From NCBI GenBank assembly GCA_046350935.1, contig JAXLZK010000014.1, forward strand, positions 15,251-79,250: DNA of 64,000 nucleotides, read 5' to 3'. Numbering within the stretch: position 1 is the stretch's first letter; every line of letters begins with the position of its first letter. The notes under the pieces were generated by a model. That model was not told the origin of the DNA and did no database searches. It was given only the letters and a program-made list of their open reading frames with translations. Made by a program: the position numbers and the translations under genes. Positions 35,329 to 43,973 of this stretch are shown piece after piece. This DNA comes from Nitrobium sp046350935 (GTDB lineage Bacteria > Nitrospirota > Thermodesulfovibrionia > Thermodesulfovibrionales > Dissulfurispiraceae).

Positions 35329-36030
35329 CTACAGGGGAGAGCTGAAGAAATGCCGGTAGAATGCCAAAGCCCTTGCATGGTACACCGCAAACTGTCTCTC
35401 CGTCTCCCGCCCGATCTCTTCCCGATCAACGGGTATGTTCTGCAGCCAGTCCTGTATCATCTCCTTCCTGACTTCGATATGGAACTGGAAGGCATACGCG
35501 TTTCTGCCGTACCGGAACGCCTGGTGGGGAAAGAGGACTGAGGAGGCGAGATGCACTGCGCCCTCCGGTATATCGAAGGTCTCCCCGTGCCAGTGAAAGA
35601 CCTTGAAGCGCTGCCACAGGTCTCCCGCCTGCGGGTGTACGGCGAGCGCGCGCATCAGCGGGTCCCGGAGTCCGTCCCCGGTCAGCGCGATATCGTACCA
35701 GCCGATTTCCTTTTCCTTCCCTCTGTAGACCCGGGCTCCCAGCGCCTTCGCCATTATCTGCGCCCCGAGGCAGACTCCGAGGACCCTCCTGCCAGCGGCG
35801 ATGAAGGTGCGGACAAGCGTCTCCTCCACCCTGATATACGGGAAGAGGTCGTCCTCGTTGACGCTCATGGGACCCCCCATCATCAGGAGGGTATCGAAAC
35901 CCTGCATATCGGGGAGGGACTCTCCCTGGGAAAGGTCGGTGACGGTGAAGGGGATCCCTTCTGTTGAGAGAAAGTCCTCGATAGTCCCCGCACCTTCGTT
36001 GCTTATGTTCTTACAAATGAGCACCGCCAT
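35329..36030 (-). CDS. Class I glutamine-amidotransferase-like protein
   Basis: A 233-residue stand-alone GATase1 domain, related to GMP-synthase glutaminase domains. The nucleophile Cys is in VLGVCLGAQIMA, and the His-x-Glu pair is in AYAFQFHIEV, so the triad looks intact; FHWHGETFDIPEGA is typical of the GMP-synthase-like group. Start taken as the ATG at 36030 (MAVLICKNISNEG), matching the domain start. Members include gamma-glutamyl peptide hydrolases and transferases; the substrate here is unknown. It lies upstream of glnB on the same strand, which may be coincidence. Confidence 0.85.
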   Translation of the reverse strand: MAVLICKNISNEGAGTIEDFLSTEGIPFTVTDLSQGESLPDMQGFDTLLMMGGPMSVNEDDLFPYIRVEETLVRTFIAAGRRVLGVCLGAQIMAKALGARVYRGKEKEIGWYDIALTGDGLRDPLMRALAVHPQAGDLWQRFKVFHWHGETFDIPEGAVHLASSVLFPHQAFRYGRNAYAFQFHIEVRKEMIQDWLQNIPVDREEIGRETERQFAVYHARALAFYRHFFSSPL

Positions 36031-36256
36031 AGGTAAAGTATATAGCAATAGGTGTGCCTGGAGAAGCTTCATTGAAAAGTTGAGGAAATTTTTAAAATAA
36101 AACGGCGATCTGCTTAAAAGAAAGGCAGGAGGCGCCTAAAAAATAGGCAGACCCGCTCCCCTCCCTCTCTTTTGCAGGAGGGAATATGCTAGGATGTGTA
36201 TACGGCCGTGTCTGTCGTACGGAGTAAAAAAGACCCATAAAATAAGGGAAGGTGCC

Positions 36257-36751
36257 ATGGAAATAGTGTCCGAAGAGAGGGTGGAAAGAGTCCGGAGGGA
36301 GGTGGCGGTGATGGAGCCGGCCCAGGGGAACAGCGAGATGGTCGCCCTGAGCAAAAACCAGCCCGACCTGCTCGCCTTTCTCGTCCACGCAACGGACGAT
36401 ATCGACCCCGCTGCCGCCGAGTTCGCCGTCTTCATGGCATTCGTCGTCTATAAGATGTTTCAGCAGGGGGAGGACTTCGGAAGGGTGACGGCCGAAGAGC
36501 TGATAGAGCTTCATAACCGCAATATCGCCCTCATGGAGGACGTGATGGGGGGCGGGGGCGGCTTTGCCGAAACCGTAGGAAAGGTGGAAATCCCCTCGCA
36601 ACTGCATGTCATGCGCTGCGTGGTGGAGATGATCCTCGACGCTCCGGAATCTGAAGAGCCCCTGGAGCTCTCCGATGAGGAGGCGCTGTACCTCTTCTTC
36701 CTGCTCAAGACCATTGTCGAGGCCCTGGACGCGCAGGGAGGAAGAGGATAG
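36257..36751 (+). CDS. Uncharacterised acidic helical protein
   Basis: 164 residues from the ATG at 36257, chosen over an upstream GTG because gggaagg lies 6 bases ahead. I do not recognise a family. The sequence is acidic and predicted mostly helical, with no membrane segment, signal peptide or cysteine pair. A Gly-rich turn (MGGGGGFAE) sits at about 97-106. It stands alone between the amidotransferase gene and amtB. Codon use looks like that of its neighbours, supporting a real gene. Confidence 0.6.
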   Translation: MEIVSEERVERVRREVAVMEPAQGNSEMVALSKNQPDLLAFLVHATDDIDPAAAEFAVFMAFVVYKMFQQGEDFGRVTAEELIELHNRNIALMEDVMGGGGGFAETVGKVEIPSQLHVMRCVVEMILDAPESEEPLELSDEEALYLFFLLKTIVEALDAQGGRG

Positions 36752-36799
36752 CAGGGGGAGAGGGCCGATGTGCGCTCTCTCCGCGCGGCAGTGCTCCGC

Positions 36800-38104
36800 C
36801 TACGAAGAATACCCGCTTTCGCCGTGCTGGGTGATATCGAGGCCCATCAACTCCTCCTCGGGATCGACCCTCAGTCCCACTACGCTGTCGATGAGCTTCA
36901 AAAGGATGCCGGTGGCAAGGAAAGAGTAAACAGCTGCCACTCCGAGGGCGAGGACTTGCGACAGGAGCAGTTTCGGGTTCCCGAAAAGCAGCCCGTCCGC
37001 TCCTCCCGGGTTGATCGCTTTCTGAGCAAAAAGCCCGACGCAGAGGGTCCCGATGATCCCCCCGACCCCATGCACTCCGAAAGCGTCCAGGGAGTCGTCG
37101 TATCCGAAGCGGTTCTTCATGTTCAGCGAGAGATAGCATGCCGCGCCCGCCAGCAGGCCCACCAGCAGTGCCGACATCGGTCCGACGAAGCCGGATGCTG
37201 GAGTGATGGTCGCCAGCCCCGCGACGGAGCCGGTGGCGGCGCCGAACATGGTGGGCTTCCCGCGATGGAGCCATTCGATGACTACCCATATCACCGTAGC
37301 CCCCACCGCAGAGATATGGGTGACCACGAAGGCCATGGCGCTTAACGCCCCCGCGGAAAGGGCGCTCCCCGCGTTGAAGCCGAACCACCCGAACCAGAGG
37401 AGGCCGGCGCCGAGCACGGTCATAGGCAGATTGTGCGGGTAGATGGCTTCCTGCATATATCCTTTTCTCCTCCCGAGGATCAGGGCTGCCGCCAGTGCGG
37501 AAATGCCCGAGGTGATATGCACGACGATCCCCCCCGCAAAGTCCAGGGCTCCCCCGTTCTTGAGCCACCCTCCCGCACCCCACATCCAGTGCGCCACGGG
37601 ATCGTAGACGAGGGTGGACCAGAGCAGGGTGAAGAGGAGAAATGCCGAAAATTTCATCCGCTCCGCAACCGCTCCGGTGATCAGGGCCGGTGTGATCGCT
37701 GCGAACATCGCATGGTAGATCATGAAGGCGATGTGGGGTACCGTAGGCGCATAATCGGCATTCGGCTCCATGCCTACCCCCCGCAGGCCCGCCCAGTCGA
37801 GGCTTCCGATGATGCCGTGGAGGTCAGGGCCGAAAGAGAGACTGTAGCCGTAGAGTACCCACTGCACGCTGACGAGGGCAATGGCGAAGAAGCTCTGCAT
37901 GAGGGTGCCAAGGACGTTCTTCGACCGTACCATGCCTCCGTAGAAGAGCGCGAGGCCAGGGGTCATGAGCATGACAAGCGCTGCGGAGACGAGCACAAAG
38001 GCGGTGTCGCCCGCATCCACCTTTCCGGCTGTTTGTGCGTGTCCGCAGACGGGAATAAGAAGTATACCGGTGAGCAGCGCAGGAATCGCCGCTTTCTGTT
38101 TCAT
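36800..38104 (-). CDS. amtB: Ammonium channel AmtB, copy 1
   Basis: Trimeric inner-membrane ammonium channel. 434 residues with an N-terminal signal-like segment (MKQKAAIPALLTGILLIPVCGHAQ), then eleven membrane helices. The twin histidines of the pore are in FAGGIVVHITSG and DAFGVHGVGGIIG. The signature LALFYGGMVRSKNVLGTLMQSF is present near the start of the first helices. The C-terminal tail ends EELMGLDITQHGESGY, the cytoplasmic part that binds PII. A sigma-54-type promoter lies 40 bp upstream. Confidence 0.95.
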   Translation of the reverse strand: MKQKAAIPALLTGILLIPVCGHAQTAGKVDAGDTAFVLVSAALVMLMTPGLALFYGGMVRSKNVLGTLMQSFFAIALVSVQWVLYGYSLSFGPDLHGIIGSLDWAGLRGVGMEPNADYAPTVPHIAFMIYHAMFAAITPALITGAVAERMKFSAFLLFTLLWSTLVYDPVAHWMWGAGGWLKNGGALDFAGGIVVHITSGISALAAALILGRRKGYMQEAIYPHNLPMTVLGAGLLWFGWFGFNAGSALSAGALSAMAFVVTHISAVGATVIWVVIEWLHRGKPTMFGAATGSVAGLATITPASGFVGPMSALLVGLLAGAACYLSLNMKNRFGYDDSLDAFGVHGVGGIIGTLCVGLFAQKAINPGGADGLLFGNPKLLLSQVLALGVAAVYSFLATGILLKLIDSVVGLRVDPEEELMGLDITQHGESGYSS

Positions 38105-38144
38105 GGTGCGTTCCTCCTCGGATGGAATTCCGGGCAGGAATTTC

Positions 38145-38160
38145 AGCGAAAAACATGCCA
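38145..38160 (-). promoter_or_regulatory. Sigma-54 promoter of amtB copy 1
   Basis: Minus strand TGGCATGTTTTTCGCT, i.e. GG-N10-GC against the consensus TGGCACG-N4-TTGCW. Transcription would start near 38133, about 30 bases before the ATG at 38104. Confidence 0.75.
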
Positions 38161-38278
38161 GACCTCAAGGCATTGAAAAGAAAGCTGATTTTTATTTAGG
38201 AGTTCCCGGAGAGGGAGACAATAACGTCGGGAAAAATGCGGCGGCGGCCCATTGTTCCTTGATAAACAGCAGGGTAGC

Positions 38279-38321
38279 GGAATCCTACATTACCGTCGCT
38301 CCGACAATAATGTAGGATTCC
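38279..38321. repeat. 14-bp inverted repeat between glnB-2 and amtB-1
   Basis: GGAATCCTACATTA (38279-38292) and its exact reverse complement (38308-38321) with a 15-base loop that itself contains gtcg/cgac. It lies just after the glnB-2 stop. It could be a terminator without a T run or an mRNA end structure separating the two nitrogen units. Confidence 0.6.
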
Positions 38322-38343
38322 CTGGAGAGATGCCCCGCTCCTG

Positions 38344-38682
38344 TCAGATCGCTGTTTCTCCCTTCTCCCCGGTGCGTATCCTGATGATCTCCTCGATGGC
38401 CGAGATGAAGATCTTCCCGTCACCGATCTTCCCGGTCTTCGCCTTCTCCGCGATGGTGCTCACCGCTTTGTCCACCATGCTTTCAGCCACGACAACTTCG
38501 ATCTTCATCTTGGGAATGAAGGCGATGTCATACTCCGCCCCGCGGTAGAGCTCCACATGGCCCTTCTGTCTTCCGAAGCCCTTTACTTCCGTTACGGTCA
38601 TGCCCTGGATGCCGATGGCGTTCAGCGCGTCTTTTACCTCGTCCAATTTAAAGGGTTTGATGATTGCCTCGATCTTTTTCAT
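38344..38682 (-). CDS. glnK: PII nitrogen regulatory protein, copy 2 (GlnK-like by context)
   Basis: 112-residue PII protein with T-loop GFGRQKGHVELYRGAEY (Tyr51) and KTGKIGDGKIFI. Very close to copy 1. It differs in the strand after the T-loop (DIAFIPKMKIEVV) and in helix B. Its place 62 bp downstream of amtB copy 2 on the same strand matches the common glnK-amtB pairing, in which GlnK plugs AmtB when nitrogen is ample. Third gene of the outer-membrane-protein/amtB/glnK unit. Confidence 0.93.
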   Translation of the reverse strand: MKKIEAIIKPFKLDEVKDALNAIGIQGMTVTEVKGFGRQKGHVELYRGAEYDIAFIPKMKIEVVVAESMVDKAVSTIAEKAKTGKIGDGKIFISAIEEIIRIRTGEKGETAI

Positions 38683-38744
38683 GGTATCTCCCTTTGCTTT
38701 CGTAATATCGGCCGGACAGACGAACCGTCCGCCCTCCCTTTCCG

Positions 38745-40115
38745 TTACAGATTGTACGCCTTTTCACCGTGCTGGCTCTCATCGAGACCCGTGATCTCCT
38801 CTTCCGTATCGACTCGAACGCCCACAATAGCTTTGACGACCATGAAAATGACGAAAGTCGCTGCACCGCTATACACGAGGGTAACGACACTCGCGATGAT
38901 CTGCGTCACGAGCTGTCCCGGGTTGCCGTACAGGAGCCCTTTCCCCGCCTCGTTGATGGAGGGGTCAGCAAAGACGCCGGTGAGGAGGGCCCCGAGGGTC
39001 CCCGCCACTCCATGGATACCGAAGGCGTCCAGGGTGTCGTCATAACCGAATTTCGGCTTCATCACCGCCACGGAGAGAAAGGATACAATACCCGCCGCTA
39101 CGCCGATAATGAGGGCGCCGCCGACATTCACGAACCCGGCGGCCGGGGTGATGGCGACGAGGCCTGCTACGGCCCCTGAGGCGAGCCCGAGGACCGTGGG
39201 TTTCTTCGCATGCGCCCACTCCACCGCCATCCAGGCCACGGCGGCCACCGCCGCCGCAGTATTGGTATTGATGAAAGCTGCCCCTGCAAGCCCGTTCGCC
39301 GCCAGGGCAGAGCCCGCGTTGAAGCCGAACCACCCGAACCAGAGGAGACCTGCTCCGGTCACCACCAGGGTGAGATTGTTGGGGATCAGCGATCTCTCAC
39401 GCCGCCTGCCCAGGACGAGCGCACCCACGAGGGCGGCGACACCGGCGTTGATATGGACCACGGTTCCCCCCGCGAAATCGAGGGCCCCCAGTTTTGCGAG
39501 AAAGCCGCCGCCCCATACCCAGTGGGCAACGGGCAGATAGACGACAGTCATCCACAGGAGGGAAAAGAGCACCCATGCGGAGAACTTCATCCTCTCGATA
39601 TAGGCTCCGCTCGCCAGGGCGACGGTGATGGCCGCGAAGGTAAGCTGATAGACGATAAATATATATTCGGGGATCGTCTTCGCAAGATCGGAGATGCTGT
39701 TCACGCCCACCCCCGAGAGGAACAGCTTCGCCGGCTTCCCGATGATCCCTGCAAAGTCCTCTCCAAAGGCGCAGGGGTATCCGTAGATAACCCACAAGAT
39801 GCTTACAATGCAGAAGGTAACGAAAGACATGGCGATGGTATTAAGGGAGTCCTTCCTTTTGGAAAGTCCCCCATAGAAGAGCGCCAGGCCCGGGATCGTC
39901 ATCAGCATGACGAGCGCGGCGGCAACGAGCATCCATGCGGTGTCCCCCGTATCGATCTTCAGCGGCGCAGGAGCGGGTGCGGCCGACACTGCCGATGGAG
40001 CCGCCGTGCCTGCCGGTGAAGCGGCAGGGGCGTACGGTGCTTTCTCTTCAGCGAGCGCAAGCCCGGTGAGGCTCATCAGGAAGAGTGTTACGGTGATGAT
40101 AACGAATGCTTTCAT
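38745..40115 (-). CDS. amtB: Ammonium channel AmtB, copy 2
   Basis: 456-residue ammonium channel with an N-terminal signal peptide and an Ala/Pro-rich linker (about 20-55), then eleven helices. Twin pore histidines in FAGGTVVHINAG and DAFGIHGVAGTLG. The tail VDTEEEITGLDESQHGEKAY is the PII-contact region. Same family as copy 1 but clearly diverged, so an old duplication. It lies between a predicted outer-membrane protein gene (126 bp upstream) and glnK (62 bp downstream). Confidence 0.95.
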   Translation of the reverse strand: MKAFVIITVTLFLMSLTGLALAEEKAPYAPAASPAGTAAPSAVSAAPAPAPLKIDTGDTAWMLVAAALVMLMTIPGLALFYGGLSKRKDSLNTIAMSFVTFCIVSILWVIYGYPCAFGEDFAGIIGKPAKLFLSGVGVNSISDLAKTIPEYIFIVYQLTFAAITVALASGAYIERMKFSAWVLFSLLWMTVVYLPVAHWVWGGGFLAKLGALDFAGGTVVHINAGVAALVGALVLGRRRERSLIPNNLTLVVTGAGLLWFGWFGFNAGSALAANGLAGAAFINTNTAAAVAAVAWMAVEWAHAKKPTVLGLASGAVAGLVAITPAAGFVNVGGALIIGVAAGIVSFLSVAVMKPKFGYDDTLDAFGIHGVAGTLGALLTGVFADPSINEAGKGLLYGNPGQLVTQIIASVVTLVYSGAATFVIFMVVKAIVGVRVDTEEEITGLDESQHGEKAYNL

Positions 40116-40241
40116 GTCAATCTCCTTTTCTGTTTGTTCCGTCTGCCGATGCGGCAGATCCGTTTCCGTTCCGGTGCCGGCGGCACACGGGCTGTTCTGC
40201 GGAAGGCATCCCGGCGCGGCGGAGCATGGATTTTTCGCCCG

Positions 40242-41018
40242 CTACTTGAACAGGTCGATATTGATATCGATCTGCGTAGTCCATTTCCATCTGCCGTTGA
40301 TGGCTTGATTGTTGAACCACACCGGACCGGTAAGGAAGCTTATGTTCTTCGTGAAATAGTAATAAAGACCCATCCCTCCTCCTCCGATGGCATTCTTTCC
40401 CGAGGCATAATCCGCTGCGAGTACGATCTTGCTGTACTCATCACCCGACTTGTCCTTTGCCGGCAGGAAGCCGTGATCGAACGCGACCATGAACCCTGTG
40501 TTCTCCTTGTGGCCCTCACTATCCAGCAAAACCTTGCTGTTCCCGACATAGGGTCCGACGGACAGACGCCCCAGGAGGGGAATCGTTTTCCCGATAACCC
40601 CGTAGAAAATGTTCTGATCGGTACTGTTCCTTTTTGTCCCGACATTGAAGATCCCCACCTGCAGGGCGGGCGACCCGCTGAAAAGCGCTCCTTCCGGGCT
40701 GCCGATCTTGGCGTTGAAGAAGAGGGGATCATCGCTGGGCTCCAGCAGGTCCACGCCGACTTCCATCTGGATCTTCTCGAAGGGAAGCACTCCCATGGTA
40801 AGGCCGACATCCGTGGGGAAAGACCCGCTGCCGCCGGATTGCTTTTTGAAAACGGTGAAATAGTTGTCGATACCCAGGTGCAGGACGCCGGAGGACTGTA
40901 TATCGGGAGTCATCGGTGTCCAGTAGGTAGTTGACGGCGTGGCGAAAACGATGCTGCTCGAAGAGAAGAATGCTGCCAGTAAAAGAACTATGAGAACTGC
41001 GCCCCTCGATTCTTTCAT
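40242..41018 (-). CDS. Predicted outer-membrane beta-barrel protein in amt operon
   Basis: 258 residues with a signal peptide (cleavage probably after VFA, about residue 26). The mature part alternates polar and hydrophobic residues in many short beta strands (VGLTMGVLPFEKIQMEVGVDLLEP, LQVGIFNVGTK, KIVLAADYASGK, GMGLYYYFTKNISFLTGPVWF). It ends IDINIDLF plus a final Lys, close to the aromatic C-terminal strand of barrel proteins. I do not recognise a named family. First gene downstream of a sigma-54 promoter and upstream of amtB and glnK, so it is probably made under nitrogen limitation and might be a porin for a nitrogen compound. Confidence 0.7.
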   Translation of the reverse strand: MKESRGAVLIVLLLAAFFSSSSIVFATPSTTYWTPMTPDIQSSGVLHLGIDNYFTVFKKQSGGSGSFPTDVGLTMGVLPFEKIQMEVGVDLLEPSDDPLFFNAKIGSPEGALFSGSPALQVGIFNVGTKRNSTDQNIFYGVIGKTIPLLGRLSVGPYVGNSKVLLDSEGHKENTGFMVAFDHGFLPAKDKSGDEYSKIVLAADYASGKNAIGGGGMGLYYYFTKNISFLTGPVWFNNQAINGRWKWTTQIDINIDLFK

Positions 41019-41058
41019 TTTCCGTAGTCTCCTTTTATGGGAATATGCCTCCTTTCAT

Positions 41059-41074
41059 AGCGAGAACCGTGCCA
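41059..41074 (-). promoter_or_regulatory. Sigma-54 promoter of the OMP-amtB-glnK unit
   Basis: Minus strand TGGCACGGTTCTCGCT: -24 GG and -12 GC ten bases apart, nearly consensus. Predicted start near 41048, 30 bases ahead of the ATG at 41018. Confidence 0.82.
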
Positions 41075-41255
41075 GAGTTTAACTATTTGAAATATAATAA
41101 AATGCCAATTGTAGTTTGCTGCAAAATTGTAGTCACCATACGCTTATTGCTACAATAATGTCGTTTTGTGGAAGGGTCTTCGGGCCGTGCCGCACGGTTT
41201 CCCCGCGAGGGAACAATGCGGCGGTGTGGAGGTCATTGCTTGAGAAGATAAAAGA

Positions 41256-41281
41256 AGCGGAAGGCAGCGCTGCCTTCCGCT
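41256..41281 (-). terminator. Intrinsic terminator after the OsmC-like gene
   Basis: Perfect palindrome GCGGAAGGCAGC / GCTGCCTTCCGC (41257-41280). On the minus strand it is followed by the T-rich TTCTTTTATCTTCTC. It ends the OsmC-like transcript before the amt unit promoter. Confidence 0.8.
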
Positions 41282-41367
41282 CTTCAAGGGAGGAGGCATG
41301 AGAGGTAAAAAAGTGGCCCCTGTTTCGGGTCTTTATCCGGCAGAGAGGGACAGGGGACCGGTCCTGC

Positions 41368-41898
41368 TTAACAAACTTCCAGCGTGCTCTCCATCTTTAC
41401 CGGCCTGGAAAGGGTAAGACCTACCGGAGAGGTGCTGAAGACATGCGCATGAAGGTCCTTGAGTGCCTGCTCGCTCGCATCCGCCTTGATCTTTATCGTG
41501 GCGGTGATCGTCTTGAATCCGGGCAGTTTATCCATATGAAGCGCTTCCGGCGGCTCGAGACCGAGGAATCCCGGGAGGTCGATCTCCCCTTCGAGATCGA
41601 TTTTGATGTCGTTGACCTTAATGCCCCGGACAGCGGCATTCATGGCGTACCCGATAGTGAGGCAGGCGCCGTATGCCTGGAGGACCATCTCGACAGGGTT
41701 GGCGGCAGTGTTGGTTCCACAGAGCATTTCGGGTTCATCGGCGAGGAGAGTAAATTCGCGTGAACAGGTCTCCACCTTAAAGCCGCCCTTCCATGAGGTG
41801 GTAGCTTTCCATACTGTTTTACCGATTTCCCAGTTCTGCTTCACCGCGTTGACTACATTCAGAAGCTTCTCCGTTTCAAGACCGTTGATGACTGCCAT
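41368..41898 (-). CDS. OsmC/Ohr-family protein
   Basis: 176-residue member of the OsmC fold, which includes thiol peroxidases that reduce organic hydroperoxides. It has the pattern TSWKGGFKVETCSREFTLLADEP, NPVEMVLQAYGACLTIGYAMNAA (the second conserved Cys is in GAC) and SPVGLTLSRPV. In the first position the catalytic region has Cys58 (MLCGTNTAANPVE). I use the ATG at 41898, which has ggaggtt ahead. A sigma-54-type promoter lies just upstream, unusual for this family. The exact substrate is unknown. Confidence 0.82.
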   Translation of the reverse strand: MAVINGLETEKLLNVVNAVKQNWEIGKTVWKATTSWKGGFKVETCSREFTLLADEPEMLCGTNTAANPVEMVLQAYGACLTIGYAMNAAVRGIKVNDIKIDLEGEIDLPGFLGLEPPEALHMDKLPGFKTITATIKIKADASEQALKDLHAHVFSTSPVGLTLSRPVKMESTLEVC

Positions 41899-41935
41899 GT
41901 GCGTAACCTCCCGTTTTTTTATAAAACAGAAGGAT

Positions 41936-41951
41936 AGCAATTTTGTTGCCA
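41936..41951 (-). promoter_or_regulatory. Sigma-54 promoter of the OsmC-like gene
   Basis: Minus strand TGGCAACAAAATTGCT: GG-N10-GC with a perfect TTGCT -12 box. Predicted start near 41925, 27 bases before the ATG. Confidence 0.75.
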
Positions 41952-41952
41952 C

Positions 41953-42186
41953 TCTGAAAGCCGAGGCCTCTTCATTTTAAAAGAGTATTATATTGCAAGT
42001 AGTTTGCAGCAGTGAGTCGTTCAGGCGCGAGCAAAAAGCTCCGGAAACAGGGGCACTTTTCTTCCTTCGGAGGAGAAAACAGTGCAAAATGCATGGGAGG
42101 AAAGAGGGGGCGCGAAGAGGAAAAACCAGATAAAATTCAAATAAAACAAAAGAATAGGGGCTTGAGCCCCGGATTGCAAAAATCCA
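41953..42186. other. Non-coding stretch
   Basis: No supported gene; AT-rich at both ends. It contains the upstream side of the OsmC-like promoter, where an activator could bind, and the space after the sigma-54 activator gene. Confidence 0.4.
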
Positions 42187-43710
42187 TTACGCCTCATTGT
42201 GATTGTGGTAGGTTTTCAGCTTTCTCCATAGCGTAGAGGTATCGAGCCCCAGCAGTTTCGCCGTCTTCGTCTTATTGCCCCCGGTAAGCAAAAGGACCTT
42301 CATGATATGCTCCTTCTCCATTTTTTCCAATGTCCAGTCTTTCGTATAGTCGAAATGCGCATCGGATATTTCCTCGGGCAGGTCCTCGCGGCGTATCTCG
42401 TGCGATCCCGCGATCACCACTGCCCTCTCGATGGTATTTTCGAGCTCCCGTATGTTGCCCGGCCACGGGTAGAGCATCAGCGCCTCCAGCGCGCCGTCGG
42501 AAATCTTTCGGATGTTCTTGCCTACTTTTTTATTGAATTTATTGATGAAGTACCAGACCAGCAGGGGAATGTCCTCCGTCCTCTCCCGCAGGGGGGGAAG
42601 CTCGATTCTGATGACATTAAGGCGATAGTAAAGGTCATCCCTGAACATCTTCTCTCTGACGGCATTCGCGAGTTTTTCATTAGTGGCCGCGATGATCCGT
42701 ACGTCAACGGTGAGGGGCTGCGTGCCCCCCACCTTTAAAAAGGTCCCGTCCTGCAGCACCCGCAGGAGCTTTACCTGCAGGTTCTTCGTCATCGCCTCCA
42801 CTTCATCGAGAAAGAGGGTGCCGCCGTCCGCCGCCTCGAAAAGCCCCTTCTTGTCGTTCAGCGCACCGGTAAACGCTCCCCGCAGGTACCCGAACAGTTC
42901 CGATTCCAGCAGGCCCTCGGGCAGTGCGGCGCAGTTGATGGTGACGAAGGGCTTTTCCCGACGGGTGCTGTTGAAATGAATCGAGCGGGCGATGAGCTCT
43001 TTGCCGGTGCCGCTCTCCCCATAGATCAGGATGCTGGAAGAGACGTCGGCTATTTTTTTCACGAGATCGAGGATGGCGAGCATGGAAGGGCTGCTCGATA
43101 CAATCCCCTCGAAATTGAAATAGCGCATGGTGGCGTCCGCTTCCTTCCGTGTGGTTTCAAAGATGAGCGCATTCTCGATGGCGAGCCCGATGGGGAGCGT
43201 CGCCGCGCGCAGGATGTCCAGCATTTCCGGGTCCGGCGTATAGGGAGTATGGGTGATGATGCAGAGGACGCCCACTACTTTCCCCTTTGCTTTCAAGGGC
43301 AGGCCCGCGTAAAAATCCATGCCTTCCTTCCTCAGGAGCCCACGGGTAAAACGCGGATCGTCGGAGGCGTTGCGGAAAATGATCACCTCGCTATTGCATT
43401 GCGCAATGGTGCCGCACATGCATTCGCCGACTTTTACCTTGTTCTCGGAGAGGTCTTTGACCACCTTGTTGGAAAGATTCTGAAAAGAGACGGGGACCAG
43501 TTCGAGGGTCTTCCCGTTCACCACATAGATGACGCCCCCATCCACTCCCATGAAATGCATCACCTTGTTGAGGACATCGTCGAGAATGGTCTTTAAATCG
43601 AGGGACTTGCCCACCGTGAGGGCGATTTCGTAGAGGATGGAAAATTTCAGGCTGTTCCTGTCCGCACTTGCCGGCGACGGAGGGTTTTCATTCATAACCA
43701 ATTGTACCAT
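42187..43710 (-). CDS. GAF-domain sigma-54 activator, NifA/FhlA architecture
   Basis: About 507 residues. A GAF sensor domain (about 25-190, LDLKTILDDVLNKVMHFMGVDGG..) precedes the AAA+ domain with Walker A YGESGTGKE, the sigma-54 loop RGAFTGA and Walker B GGTLFLDE. A C-terminal Fis helix-turn-helix follows (ILLTGGNKTKTAKLLGL-like). It has no receiver domain, so a small molecule or protein signals through GAF rather than phosphorylation. Start uncertain: the ATG at 43710 or 43695. It is the closest activator to three sigma-54 promoters (38145, 41059, 41936) and is the best candidate to drive them. Confidence 0.9.
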   Translation of the reverse strand: MVQLVMNENPPSPASADRNSLKFSILYEIALTVGKSLDLKTILDDVLNKVMHFMGVDGGVIYVVNGKTLELVPVSFQNLSNKVVKDLSENKVKVGECMCGTIAQCNSEVIIFRNASDDPRFTRGLLRKEGMDFYAGLPLKAKGKVVGVLCIITHTPYTPDPEMLDILRAATLPIGLAIENALIFETTRKEADATMRYFNFEGIVSSSPSMLAILDLVKKIADVSSSILIYGESGTGKELIARSIHFNSTRREKPFVTINCAALPEGLLESELFGYLRGAFTGALNDKKGLFEAADGGTLFLDEVEAMTKNLQVKLLRVLQDGTFLKVGGTQPLTVDVRIIAATNEKLANAVREKMFRDDLYYRLNVIRIELPPLRERTEDIPLLVWYFINKFNKKVGKNIRKISDGALEALMLYPWPGNIRELENTIERAVVIAGSHEIRREDLPEEISDAHFDYTKDWTLEKMEKEHIMKVLLLTGGNKTKTAKLLGLDTSTLWRKLKTYHNHNEA

Positions 43711-43973
43711 TTTGAATCCAGCAAATGAAATTGCATGGTCTGAATCTTGCACTGAGCGATAAGGGCTGTGCTGAACAGGGCACGCGAGGAGGCTCCTCTT
43801 CTGCATCCGGTCATTCCCCCCATTTACCCCCTTGTTGTTAAAGGTAAAATCTGAAAATTGCCCGGGTGGTATGGTATCCTAGGAGATCACCTGTCCTGCG
43901 ACAGCGCATTCTACGTGCACGAGGAAGCACCCCGTTACGCCCATCGACGGCGGGCAAGGGGGAAAAAGGAGAC

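Noticed and set aside
42012..42236. 74-codon plus-strand frame between the OsmC-like gene and the activator gene
   Set aside because: No ribosome site, no resemblance to any family, and it runs into the antisense of the activator gene.
43807..43973. Tryptophan attenuator leader before trpE
   Set aside because: No short ORF with tandem Trp codons and no terminator stem next to trpE.
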